Assembly: GCA_934045075.1 (NCBI GenBank) | Contig: OW203723.1 | Coordinates: 3,488,577-3,552,576 of the forward strand | From: Yponomeuta sedellus | Lineage: Eukaryota; Arthropoda; Insecta; Lepidoptera; Yponomeutidae | DNA: 64,000 nucleotides | Reading direction: 5' to 3' | Shown here: one piece after another, positions 53,149 to 62,990 of the stretch | Layout: each line of letters begins with the position of its first letter | How positions within the stretch are numbered: position 1 is the first letter of the stretch | The notes under the pieces: generated by a model | What the model was told of the DNA's origin: nothing | What the model saw: the letters and a program-made list of their open reading frames with translations, nothing else | Database searches by the model: none | Position numbers and translations under genes: made by a program

Positions 53149-56100
53149 CTAGTTAGCTATTGGCAAGGGGCATAGCTTCACTACAGGTCTTCTGTACTGG
53201 CCAGCCGCAGTCCTGACTGTGACGACTCTACATATGCCGTCAGGCCCCGGATGTAAAGCCGAGATACGACCCATGTTCCATTTCAAAGGACTCGTTTGTT
53301 CGTTAATTAATAATACTAACGTACCTACGCTAATGTTTGTGTTAGTTTTATTCCATTTATTCCTCTGCTGTAACGTGTGTACGTACTCGGTATGCCACCG
53401 ACGCCAAAAGTCTTGTTGCATTCTTTGAATTAATTTCCAACGATGACAAACACTGATGTTTTCATCAGTAAAATCTTCCTCTGGAAGAATCGACAGAGGT
53501 TCTAAAGTTAGAAAATGTCCAGGAGTTAGGACTGAAAAATCATTAGCATCAGAGCTAAGAGGGGTGAGAGGGCGAGAATTTAACATTGCCTCTACCTGGG
53601 CGAGGACGGTGTAAAACTCTTCGAACGTTAAACGCTGGGTTCCGATGACTCTAGCTAGATGAGTTTTAACCGATTTAATGCCCGCCTCGGCTAAGCCATT
53701 AAAGTGGGGGCTTCCAGGTGGATTGAAGGAAAACTTAATCTCGTTCACGTCAGCCGCACTCTTTGTAAGCGAACCTAGGTAGTTGCTTGCTCCAATGAAA
53801 TTGCGACCTTGGTCGGAGATAATCTCACTACATCGACCACGGCGAGCGATGAACCGTTTTAGGGCACAAAGGAAAGCCTCTGTCGACAACTCTGAGGCGA
53901 GCTCTACGTGTATAGCTTTTGTGCTTGTACACACAAACACGCACACGTAACCTTTCTGCGTCCTCACACCTCTACCGCGTCCAAGTGCAATGTCGAAGGG
54001 ACCGCCATAGTCGATCGCTACCTTCGAAAATGGTTTTATTTGAGCAATACGACATAACGGTAGATTTCCCATGAGCGGGGCTGTAGCTGGAGTCGGATTC
54101 ACACGAAAACACTTTGTACATCCTGCAGTCACAGCCCGAATAGCTCGCTTGGGCGACAAAATCCAAAAGGATTGCGCAAGTAAATTTTGTAGAGTCTGAA
54201 CGCCTGGGTGCAAAAACTTTCTATGATACTCGTCAATTATTAAAACCGTTAACCGGTGCGAACGCGGCAATAATATAGGATGTTTTATCGAAAATTTAAC
54301 ATCCAAATTAGCCAGGCGTCCGCCCACCCTGACAACATCCGCGGCGTCACAAAACAACGAAAGCTTACGCAAGCCTTTAGGCAACGCATTACCACGTCCT
54401 TTCTTTAAATGATCGATCTCTACACCGAAAACTGTGCGCTGCACATGTTTTATTAAAAACATGAGAGCTTCAGTCGTTTCGGATGCTTGTAGAGACCCGA
54501 CAATTTTGTTGTCTCCACTTGAACGAAGAAACCGAAAACAATAAGCTAACACTCGCTTTAAAAGATAAAGCGAGGAAAACCTTTCAAGTAGAGACTCGAC
54601 GAAATCGACTTTATTCAAAGTCAGAAGGCTCAAAATCTTTTGCTCCTCCGCGATAGAGTCGTGTGCTGTTAAATCCAGCGATGACCGAGGCCAAGCCTCT
54701 TCGCTCTCCAAGAGCCAGGAGGGGCCCCTCCACCAAATATCACAATTCACCAGATCAGCCGGTAGCATGCCTCGTGATCCGACATCCGCAGGATTCGACA
54801 GAGTACTGACGTGGCGCCAACGATCAGGAGCTATTCTTTCCTGGATGTGGCTAACCCGGTTAGCCACAAATGTTTTCCATTTTGACGGACACGACTTAAT
54901 CCATGCTAAGGTGACACTGGAATCAGACCAGGCCACTATGTCTTCGACCGCATGTAGAGGTCTTAAAGCTTCTTGTACCGATGCCATTAAGTCCGATAAA
55001 AGAACACCGGCTTGAAGCTCTAATCTGGGAATTGAAAGCTTGTGGAGCGGGGCAACCTTAGACTTTGCACAACAAAATTCGACAAATGTAGAGCCCTCTG
55101 CATCGACAACACGACAGTAAATTACTGCAGAGTACCCACGCTCCGACGCGTCACAGAACCCATGGAGTTGCAACGACACGAAACCATGAACTAAACGACG
55201 AGGTATGGTGATCAACGCCAATAACGACAACTGAGACTTATATCGGATCCACTCCGAGGCGATAGCATCAGGAACATCATCGTCCCACGAGACTCCAGAT
55301 GACCACAATAATTGCATTAGGTACTTAGCATGAAACGCAACTGGGCACAAAAACCCCAGTGGATCGTAAATGCGAGCAATGTTCGAGAGAATGGTTCGCT
55401 TCGTGCACCTTTGATCACCTGGGCTCGTCACTTCAAACTGAAAGCAATCCGTCTGTGGACGCCACGATAGCCCTAATATTTTAAGCGACAAATCCGTCAT
55501 TTCGTCGAAATGTTTAAAATCATTTGAGTACAAATCAGATGGAGGGAGGTCGGCGATAAAATCTTTATGATTGGAGGTCCACTTTCTTAGATGGAACCCA
55601 CCCGACGACAATATTTTCGAAAGATCCGACCGTAAAAGTAGAGCACCCTCGATAGAGTCAGCGCCCGTCACGATATCATCAACATAAATATCTCTACCTA
55701 GCACCCTCGAGGCTGCAGGGTAATCTTCTGCAGTATCCTTAGCCAGCTGCGCAATACTTCGAAGAGCTTGATAAGGAGCAGACTTCACTCCGTAAGTGAC
55801 CGTACGCAGCCTGTAATCCTTTACAGGGTCAGTGGTAGAGCGACGCCATACAATTCGCTGGTACTCTGCGTCTTCGTCTGGCACCAAAATTTGACGATAC
55901 ATAGCTTTTATGTCTCCCGTAAATACAACTTGATGCCATCTAAATCGGGTTAGCACGTCAAAGATATTAGTTTGTAATTTTGGGCCAGCCAAGAGCGCAT
56001 CGTTAAGCGACAATCCAGTAGCATCTCTACAACTTGCGTCAAAGACCACTCGCAGCGGAGTACTAACTGAGTCTGGGCGAAGAACAGCATGGTGAGGTAT

Positions 56101-58254
56101 GTAATTAAATTTACCAACATCAGACGAAGGCGGCTCTGCTTCCTCCATGTGACCATTTGTCTCATATTCATCCATGAAAGAATTATAAGCATCACGAAAA
56201 TCAGGATGTGTGGTGAGCTTTCGCTCCAACGAGAACAGCCTTTTCAAGGCGATTGAACGAGAATCCGAAAAAGTAGGCTTGTTTGTGGGATCGACGAAAG
56301 GTAGTGGTACCACAAACCGGCCTTCACTATTACGACCGTAATTAGTCACGAAAACGTCCTCGCACAATTGGTCCTCCTTCGATAATATAGGCTGGCTGGG
56401 CGGACTAATATTTTCCAATTCCCAGAACCTTTTTAGAGAACTATCCAACGACAAGTTCAATGGCGAGGCGTTTGACACGAAAAAACAATCTTTGCGACAA
56501 GTATTAAATGAGTGTGAATAGCGAACATCACACTCACCCATTAAAATCCACCCAAATATAGTTTCGATAGCTTTGGGCTGACCTGGAGCTCCATATCTAC
56601 GACCACATGCAAGAGACGATGCGAAAATATCTGCATTAAGAAGCAAATCAATGGGCCCAGGATGGCCAAAGTTTGGGTCAGCGAGAGGCAGGTCTTTAAT
56701 GTGAGACCATTTCGAGAAATCGACAGACTGACAAGGTTGATCGGCACAAATAGATGGCAAGACCAAAGCATCAAAATTAAAATTTGTCACATTTGTGCCT
56801 ATAGGCTTCATACAGCAGGATAGTACACCCCGTGGTTGTGCCACGGCATGCCCAATCCCGGACACAGACTCATAAGTTTTCTTTATTTTCATTCCAAGGC
56901 GCTCCGCACAGGGTTCAGAGATAAAATTACACGCGCTGGCACAATCCAACAAGGCTCGAACAGGTTGGTATTGGCCAGAGCTATCCATTATTAAAACCCG
57001 GGCAGTGGAAAATAACACGGTTTTATCAGTTGAGATTGTAGTAAGCGCCACATTTTTACCGAGTGGATCGCTTACTCCTTGTGGGGCCGCCTTTGTTTCT
57101 GAATCTGTGACTGGCTGTTTATCAAAATGTAATAATGAGTGGTGTGAATACCCACACACACCACAGCGAGAGGATTGACGGCACTGTTTAACCCGATGAT
57201 CTTTTGATAAACAACAAACACACAAGCCCTTATCTTTAACAAATCTAAACCGGGCTGTCGCATTTAATTTTAAAAAGTTATCACAATTAGCAAGAGTGTG
57301 CGAACCAGTACAGAAATCACAAGCTAACGATGTAGCTATAAGTGTCACTTTGGACTTTTTATTACTATAAGGAACATTATTACTGCTTTTACTACTATGG
57401 CCAGCAGAAGAATGCTTGATGTCAGTTACTTCCGATGCTCTAATATGCTTTTCAAGAAATGTTTTTAATTTTTCAAATTGTGGAATATCATCCGAATTAA
57501 ATTCAAGTTGGAACGCTTCCCGAGTTGACTTGTCCAGTTTTGACCAAAGTAAATAAAACAACATGAAATCTTTGTCAGGTAACTTAAGTTTGTCTAAAAC
57601 TGTCAATGTCTCAACAAATGTTCGATGAACTCGCTCAAGTTCCGAACCTGATTTTGATTTAATTGGGTCACAGTATAAAATTTTTTCATAATATGCAAAA
57701 GCAATCTGACGCTTCTTATTGTAATACTTTGACAGAGTATTATAGGCATCCATGTAACTGTCATCAGAAATTGGGAAATTTTTTATTAAATCCAAAGCTT
57801 TATTTTGAACACTTGTTATCAAATAATGTAATTTTTCAATATTTGGAATTTCCCTTTTATGTATTAATGAGTCGAATAACTGAATAAATGAGATCCAGTT
57901 TTCAAGTCGCCCGTCGAAAGGTTTAATTTGTATTTTTGGTAACTTGGCTAAAGCATACTCAACAACTGGTTTGGTACATACCGTGGGTTGGCTTCGCAAC
58001 CTAAGAAGTATGGATCTCATCGTTTTCTCGAACTCCACAGTACAGGCGAATTCCGCGTTACGATTCGCGACACTACTTTCTGTTAATATGACCGTTTGTG
58101 CTTTGTGGAAACTATCTGCTATTGGAGTAAGATCAGACTCGATATAACCATCTAAAATATTTGCTGATATAAACTCCAATCGCATCATAGCGTAATCACG
58201 CATTATTCTATTAGGATCAGCGGTTCCCTCACTCATTGTCTTGTCATTAGTCAT
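53149..58254 (-). CDS. BEL/Pao gag-pol polyprotein (Gag, protease, RT, RNase H, integrase)
   Basis: 1701 codons from ATG at 58254. Gag with a PFDG-containing DUF1759-like region at about 105-280; zinc-knuckle-like cysteine clusters CDFC...C (~312) and CVCCLSKDHRVKQC (~345); a protease segment RALLDCASACNFIS (~433-446); RT at about 720-900 with LRVVFDAS, GDIKAMYRQI and YVDD (857-860); RNase H with HGFCDAS (~1032) and AWSDSSVTLAW; integrase with HHCC-type zinc site (HRKFLHPGVQ...CTKC), then Asp in AIDYGGPF (~1415), SDQGRNFIG (~1480) and Glu in LAEAG (~1523), the DDE triad; a C-terminal DUF5641-like domain ending VKLCPLPIAN. No stop or frameshift. Odd point: the protease triad reads D-C-A rather than D-S/T-G. 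Likely competent for expression if transcribed; activity is inference. Confidence 0.95.
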   Translation of the reverse strand: MTNDKTMSEGTADPNRIMRDYAMMRLEFISANILDGYIESDLTPIADSFHKAQTVILTESSVANRNAEFACTVEFEKTMRSILLRLRSQPTVCTKPVVEYALAKLPKIQIKPFDGRLENWISFIQLFDSLIHKREIPNIEKLHYLITSVQNKALDLIKNFPISDDSYMDAYNTLSKYYNKKRQIAFAYYEKILYCDPIKSKSGSELERVHRTFVETLTVLDKLKLPDKDFMLFYLLWSKLDKSTREAFQLEFNSDDIPQFEKLKTFLEKHIRASEVTDIKHSSAGHSSKSSNNVPYSNKKSKVTLIATSLACDFCTGSHTLANCDNFLKLNATARFRFVKDKGLCVCCLSKDHRVKQCRQSSRCGVCGYSHHSLLHFDKQPVTDSETKAAPQGVSDPLGKNVALTTISTDKTVLFSTARVLIMDSSGQYQPVRALLDCASACNFISEPCAERLGMKIKKTYESVSGIGHAVAQPRGVLSCCMKPIGTNVTNFNFDALVLPSICADQPCQSVDFSKWSHIKDLPLADPNFGHPGPIDLLLNADIFASSLACGRRYGAPGQPKAIETIFGWILMGECDVRYSHSFNTCRKDCFFVSNASPLNLSLDSSLKRFWELENISPPSQPILSKEDQLCEDVFVTNYGRNSEGRFVVPLPFVDPTNKPTFSDSRSIALKRLFSLERKLTTHPDFRDAYNSFMDEYETNGHMEEAEPPSSDVGKFNYIPHHAVLRPDSVSTPLRVVFDASCRDATGLSLNDALLAGPKLQTNIFDVLTRFRWHQVVFTGDIKAMYRQILVPDEDAEYQRIVWRRSTTDPVKDYRLRTVTYGVKSAPYQALRSIAQLAKDTAEDYPAASRVLGRDIYVDDIVTGADSIEGALLLRSDLSKILSSGGFHLRKWTSNHKDFIADLPPSDLYSNDFKHFDEMTDLSLKILGLSWRPQTDCFQFEVTSPGDQRCTKRTILSNIARIYDPLGFLCPVAFHAKYLMQLLWSSGVSWDDDVPDAIASEWIRYKSQLSLLALITIPRRLVHGFVSLQLHGFCDASERGYSAVIYCRVVDAEGSTFVEFCCAKSKVAPLHKLSIPRLELQAGVLLSDLMASVQEALRPLHAVEDIVAWSDSSVTLAWIKSCPSKWKTFVANRVSHIQERIAPDRWRHVSTLSNPADVGSRGMLPADLVNCDIWWRGPSWLLESEEAWPRSSLDLTAHDSIAEEQKILSLLTLNKVDFVESLLERFSSLYLLKRVLAYCFRFLRSSGDNKIVGSLQASETTEALMFLIKHVQRTVFGVEIDHLKKGRGNALPKGLRKLSLFCDAADVVRVGGRLANLDVKFSIKHPILLPRSHRLTVLIIDEYHRKFLHPGVQTLQNLLAQSFWILSPKRAIRAVTAGCTKCFRVNPTPATAPLMGNLPLCRIAQIKPFSKVAIDYGGPFDIALGRGRGVRTQKGYVCVFVCTSTKAIHVELASELSTEAFLCALKRFIARRGRCSEIISDQGRNFIGASNYLGSLTKSAADVNEIKFSFNPPGSPHFNGLAEAGIKSVKTHLARVIGTQRLTFEEFYTVLAQVEAMLNSRPLTPLSSDANDFSVLTPGHFLTLEPLSILPEEDFTDENISVCHRWKLIQRMQQDFWRRWHTEYVHTLQQRNKWNKTNTNISVGTLVLLINEQTSPLKWNMGRISALHPGPDGICRVVTVRTAAGQYRRPVVKLCPLPIAN

Positions 58255-58599
58255 TTTTCACACACAATTAACAAAACTTTAACGAAAGTAATACGAAACG
58301 ACAACAAAGTTTTGTATAAACTGACAACAAACCGTGATAGGAAATTAACCAAATGACAAGACGTCAAAATGATTAATGACAGAACGTCAAACTGACAAGT
58401 GACAATAAAATAGTGTTGCCGCAAACTAGTAAGTATAGTCTATGCCTAGAGGCGTTACACAATTACCAACCAAACGAAACGAAAAATACAAGTCACTTTT
58501 TTCCTACCTGTAAGATGAAAAATATAAAAATAGGTTCACCCTCGAGAAATATAAAATGATTAATATTTTACAATTAACATCGAAAAAGTCGCTTTTCAC

Positions 58600-58618
58600 G
58601 ATCCGGCTCGAAGACCAA
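58600..58618 (-). other. Candidate tRNA primer-binding site of the BEL/Pao element
   Basis: Just inside the 5' LTR the - strand reads 'ttggtcttcgagccggatcg'. It resembles the complement of a eukaryotic tRNA-Tyr 3' end but with one base missing near the discriminator. A lepidopteran tRNA set would settle it. Confidence 0.5.
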
Positions 58619-59134
58619 TGTTGATGGGGGGTTATTTAGTGGACTGTATGGAAATTTTAAACATTCATAAAACGACAATTTGACAACGAAAGTTATAACG
58701 AAAAATATGATCGGATGCGAATTTCTAGATTAAGTGCTTCATCACATACCTGGTATCCTCTGGGAAGTAGAGCAGTGCTAAGGGCCTGGTCCTGGAGGCA
58801 CATCAGCTACTCACAGGTGCGAGCTCGACTTACCGCCGCTTTTGCCTCTGATACCTAATATGGCACTTGCCCACATGAACCCACAGTGAATCCGCACTTC
58901 TAACAATATATTGAGCTTTACTATGTACGACAGCGACAAATAGATAGGAAAAACGTGACTTTTACAGCAATTCTACGATAATTAAATGGTGACGTGACTA
59001 CGGCCGAAAAACGAGAGGTGCCGAGCCGTTGCCGCCAAGTTGAACTGTGTGTTGCTATATGCAACGCAAAATTATACCTACGAAATTACGTGTGATACCA
59101 CACTTAAAATTAATAATTACTACTAAACTGAACA
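58619..59134 (-). repeat. BEL/Pao 5' LTR
   Basis: Same 516 bases as the 3' LTR; carries the promoter in the - strand direction. Followed on the right by the second 'tatct'. Confidence 0.93.
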
Positions 59135-59320
59135 TATCTGAACCTCATAGAGTACGAGTAAGTAGGTATCATTTATGAATCGCGTGCTAATGCTATCTAG
59201 CTGAGTCTGTAAAAAGGTAACCTTATCTTCGATTTCATCTAGTTGGATAAACTGGAGAAAAGTATGATGGTCGTCAGTCTGGTTGGTCCTAGCTTATAAG
59301 GCAGCAGTCTGGGTCCATCT
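59135..59320 (-). pseudogene. env: Errantivirus-like envelope gene, N-terminal part (other side of the BEL insertion)
   Basis: On the - strand, open from about 59312, it reads RTNQTDDHHTFLQFIQLDEI and then a helical stretch rich in D/Q/L up to the insertion point; it then runs into the BEL LTR and stops within it. Removing the BEL element and one copy of the duplication, this segment and the part ending at 52547 are in the same frame, so one gene was split. There is an in-frame stop just upstream (near 59313), so the original start was presumably joined by splicing, as in other errantiviruses. Confidence 0.75.
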
Positions 59321-59329
59321 GCTAGACTC

Positions 59330-59856
59330 TCAAGTCTTATCTCTTGAGGCCGCGTCACGTGGACGAAGATTAACAGCAGAGTCCTGTAACAAGGTAGCTT
59401 CCTTAGGGGCTCGTTTTAGCCTTGACTTAGCTACAGGGCCGCGTTTCTTTGATGTATAAATATGTATCGGCAGGTCGGCTAAAACTCTGTCCTGCGTATA
59501 GCGTGAGGTAGTTTTTTGCCTACTAGCAAAAGGGTTCCTGATGAAAACCTGCTGATGGGGTTCATATTCCATCTCGGGTTCACGATCTTTATTCCTGTTG
59601 TTAATTAAAGCAGTACGGTTAGCAAGTGAGGACTCGTTTATAATATCGTAGACCTTTTTCATCTGCTCCTTATGGTTTTGCGTATACTGCTGTAACAGCT
59701 GTTGGTTTAAATCGACGTCACTGAGGTCTCTAGGATCAAAGAGACCGGTTAGTAAGTCAAAGGGTCGACATTTAGTGAAGCTGTGAATTGAGCTGTTATA
59801 GCCTATAATTGCATAAGGCATAAGGTTCACAATTGGTTCATTTTTATGCTGTAACT
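59330..59856 (-). pseudogene. pol: Ty3/Gypsy pol, C-terminal end of integrase (after a frameshift)
   Basis: The 166-codon frame (start chosen by the open frame, not a real initiation) reads PYAIIGYNSSIHSFTKCRPF, DLLTGLFDP, a basic helical stretch and PHQQVFIRNPFASRQK, ending RPRDAASRDKT. This is the integrase C-terminal region, with the 'YN...H..T...PF.L..G' block found in errantivirus integrases. It is one frame away from the upstream integrase frame; the break is at about 59860-59880. Confidence 0.8.
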
Positions 59857-60936
59857 TTAGAATTCTGAGATGTTGCGGAAGCGTTCAATATTGCCGTTAT
59901 CGTTAGGGGAGTGAGCTAAGATCTTATGATGATTTAACTTATGTAGACGTGTAAATTCTGAGAACAGCTGATTGGTGAATTCTGTTCCATTGTCTGTAAC
60001 GATGGTTAGAGGTACTCCATGGTGGGTACAGAATCGTAACAGCGCCTGAAGGATGCTGACAGCTGTTCCATCTCGCAGATGGTATGCCTGTCCGTACTTA
60101 GTAAAGACGTCTATCAGGGTTACATACTTCTCACTCTGGACTGTGAATAAGTCCATATGGACAATTTCAAAGGGCTTAGTTGCCGGGGGCACTACATTGA
60201 ACTTGGGCCTAATGGGGTTTCTGTCATACTTTGCCTGTCCGCAGACTGTACATTCGTTAATGAATTTAGTAATTTGGTCTTTCATTTTTGGCCAATAGTA
60301 CTTGCGTGTGAGGGCTAAGTAGCATTCGTTTATTCCACGGTGGTTTGTTTTACCGTCGTGATATAAGCAAATGATATCTTGCTGACGAAGGTATTCTTTT
60401 ACGTTTTCGAGTTCAGACTTACAGAGGGTTAAGTTCATGGAAGAGCTTTTGAATTTATCTTGTATGATGGGGATGACCTTGTACATTCCAAGGGGTGGAT
60501 TTATCAAAATGGCAGTTTTGACCTTGGGATTGACGTATTCTTTCAGTGCGTTAACTAGATCGCTTTCTAAGTTCGATTCTGATAACTGTACAGTTATGCG
60601 AGTGTGAGTGTCGAACGGTTTCGTCACTGTCAGCTTACGTTTGACATCGCTTACGATGGTGAAAATAATTTGCCTGTGAAATTTATTAAGGGGTTCATCT
60701 GAAACTGGGACTTCGAGTATGGGGTGTTCGTTACTCGTGTGAACGGTCTCGGTAGAGGAGTCTGCTACGGTTGGTGGACTTTCTGTAGGATTGGGGAGTA
60801 TAGAGCAAAGTTCGTCAATAACGGACTTTGATTCCTCATTATGTATCTCTACCCGTGAGAGCGCGTCAGCGTTGCTATTAGCTTTGCCCTTTTTGTACGT
60901 CACAGTAAAGTCGTATTCGCTAAGTCTCAGTCGCCA
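59857..60936 (-). pseudogene. pol: Ty3/Gypsy pol, end of RNase H and integrase core
   Basis: Continues in the same frame directly after the TGA at 60937-60939. It opens with the RNase H end LSEYDFTVTYKKGKANSNAD and ALSR, then an integrase zinc domain (HRGINECYLALTRKYYWPKM, CTVCGQAK) and catalytic core with Asp in VHMDLFT, TDNGTEF and Glu in NGNIERF. Shortly after that Glu the frame ends at 59857 because of an indel. Core residues remain but the protein cannot be made whole from this copy. Confidence 0.88.
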
Positions 60937-62990
60937 TCAAGTGAGACGTGAATTTGGTTCTTTTAAATTCATCATCCACTGGAGGGGCTTATGGTCGGTG
61001 ACTACCTTAAACTTGCGTCCGAATAGATATGGCCGGAAGTACTTGGTAGCACAGACAATGGCTAGTAGCTCTTTCTCAATAGTACTGTAATTAAGCTCAC
61101 TCTCGTTCAGAGTGCGAGATGCGTAGCATACAGGCTTGTCTGATCCTATTGGGCCTTGGGATAGAATTGCTCCAATAGCGACGTTAGAGGCGTCCGTAGT
61201 AAGGACGAATTCTCGACTGAAGTCGGGATATTGTAAAATGGGGTCGTTAGTAAGAAGTGTTTTACACTTTTCGAAACAGCTGATGTACTCAGTGTCTAAC
61301 GTGACCTTTTTACCCTTCTTTAGACACTGCGTGAGGGGCTTCGTTATACGAGCAAAATCAGGGATGAATTTTCGGTAATAACCGAGAAGGCCTAAGAACT
61401 GCTTTATCTCTTTTGGAGTTTTTGGAATTGGGTACTTCGTTATTGCTGAGATTTTATCTGGGTTCAGTTTTATACCGTCTCTAGTAATGACGTGCCCAAG
61501 GTAAGCTGTTTCAAGCTTGAGAAATTCCGATTTATCTAATTGAATTTTGAAATTCGACTCTCGGAGTCGTTGAAGGACCTTTTCAAGGTTGACCATGTGT
61601 TCTTGGAGAGAAGTACTGAAGATAATGATGTCATCCAGGTAGACTAGACATATTTCGTTTTGGAGACCTCTGAGGACATTGTCCATGACTCTCTGAAAGG
61701 TGGATGGAGAGTTTTTGAGTCCCATGGGCATTCGCAGATACTCAAAATGGCCATGTTCTACATTGAAAGCTGTTTTGGGGATATCAGAGGGGTCCATCTC
61801 GACTTGGTAGAAACCACTTGCCAAGTCAAGGGTTGTAAAGTACTGACACTTCCCTAATTTGTCAAGTACGTCATTGATGTTAGGTATGGGGTACTTGTCA
61901 TCGACTGTCTTCTCATTTAATTTACGAAAGTCGACTACCAGGCGCCACTTCTGTTTGCCTGAAGCATCGGCTTTCTTGGGAACTATCCAGATGGGCGAGC
62001 TCCATGATGAGTCCGAAGGTCTTATTATGCCTTGGTCCAGCATCTTGGTGATTTGATCTCTAACCTCCTGTCTATGTATGAATGGATAGCGGTAGCTTTT
62101 GGTGTAAATAGGGACCTCGTCAGTCGTCCTAATCTGGTGTTTTACTCTATTGGTAAAGGTGAGGGGTTCGCCTTCGATATAAAACACATCCGCATATCGA
62201 GAGCAAAGGGTGATGAGATTGCCCTTTTCCTCTTCGTTCAGATGGTCGGTTCTTAAGCGCGAGATGATGTCTTGCGCGCGTGTATTAAGTCGATCTTCTA
62301 TGTTACTACACTGTATGTTAAAGAGCTCAGCTTGCGCTGGCTGGTCGAGTGAAAAGATAACGTCGTTCGGTGTCGGGTTCTCGACTTCAAGGTAACCACG
62401 ACTATTGGTGACCGTTGTGAGGCATTGGTGGATTATGCAATTACAGATCACTTGTTCCTCTATTAACACATCGCCGTCCGGGGCGTTTATAGGGATACGC
62501 ACTAATTTTGAGGTGCCGGCTGGTATCATATCTTCATACAGGTTAACATTGCAAGAGTTGTACATGCGAATAGGGTTAACAGCAGATTTCGTTAGTAATT
62601 TTGAGTCTTTAAGGTCGATATTAGCCTCCCACTTAGATAACAAGTCTAGCCCAATAAGTCCGTCAAAGTACTCGTGGAAACGATACACGTAAAGCTTGAT
62701 ATCGTCCGGGTCGTTGACTTCCGGGAAACAAGGCAGTGTTATAGAGTAATCATTCCTACTCCTAGCGTGCACGTTTGTCACTTCGAACGGGTCGTAGTTA
62801 AGATGGTAGTTGGGGAAGTACTGTTCTACAGCTTCGGGGCTTAAGAAAGACTGATTCGCACCTGTATCAATTAGAAGTCTAAGAGGTGGGTCTGAAATTT
62901 GGATGTAGGGTAGCTGGCGTTGTGTCTGAAGATTGACCTCTATTTTGGCTTGCCTAATTTCTGAGCTGACTGAAAATCCTGATGTCCATG
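60937..62990 (-). pseudogene. pol: Ty3/Gypsy pol, protease, reverse transcriptase and RNase H (stop-truncated)
   Basis: The pol frame is open from the gag overlap (about 62990) to a TGA at 60937-60939. Protease: [14 protein letters not shown] with the D-T-G at 62860-62868. [71 protein letters not shown] and YLDD, all intact. RNase [17 protein letters not shown] and [11 protein letters not shown]. The stop falls at the end of RNase H, where related proteins continue without a break. Pol is in the -1 frame relative to gag, which fits the frameshift expression of errantiviruses. Confidence 0.9.

Larger units (their letters stand above)
52548..59134 (-). mobile_element. Complete BEL/Pao LTR retrotransposon, nested in the errantivirus env
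   Basis: 6587 bp with 516-bp LTRs at both ends that read as identical, TG...CA termini, a TATCT duplication, a candidate primer-binding site and one intact gag-pol frame (53149-58254) on the - strand. LTRs are made identical at integration and drift apart later, so identity implies a recent insertion. The host gypsy copy is visibly decayed, so the nesting order is clear. Confidence 0.95.
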
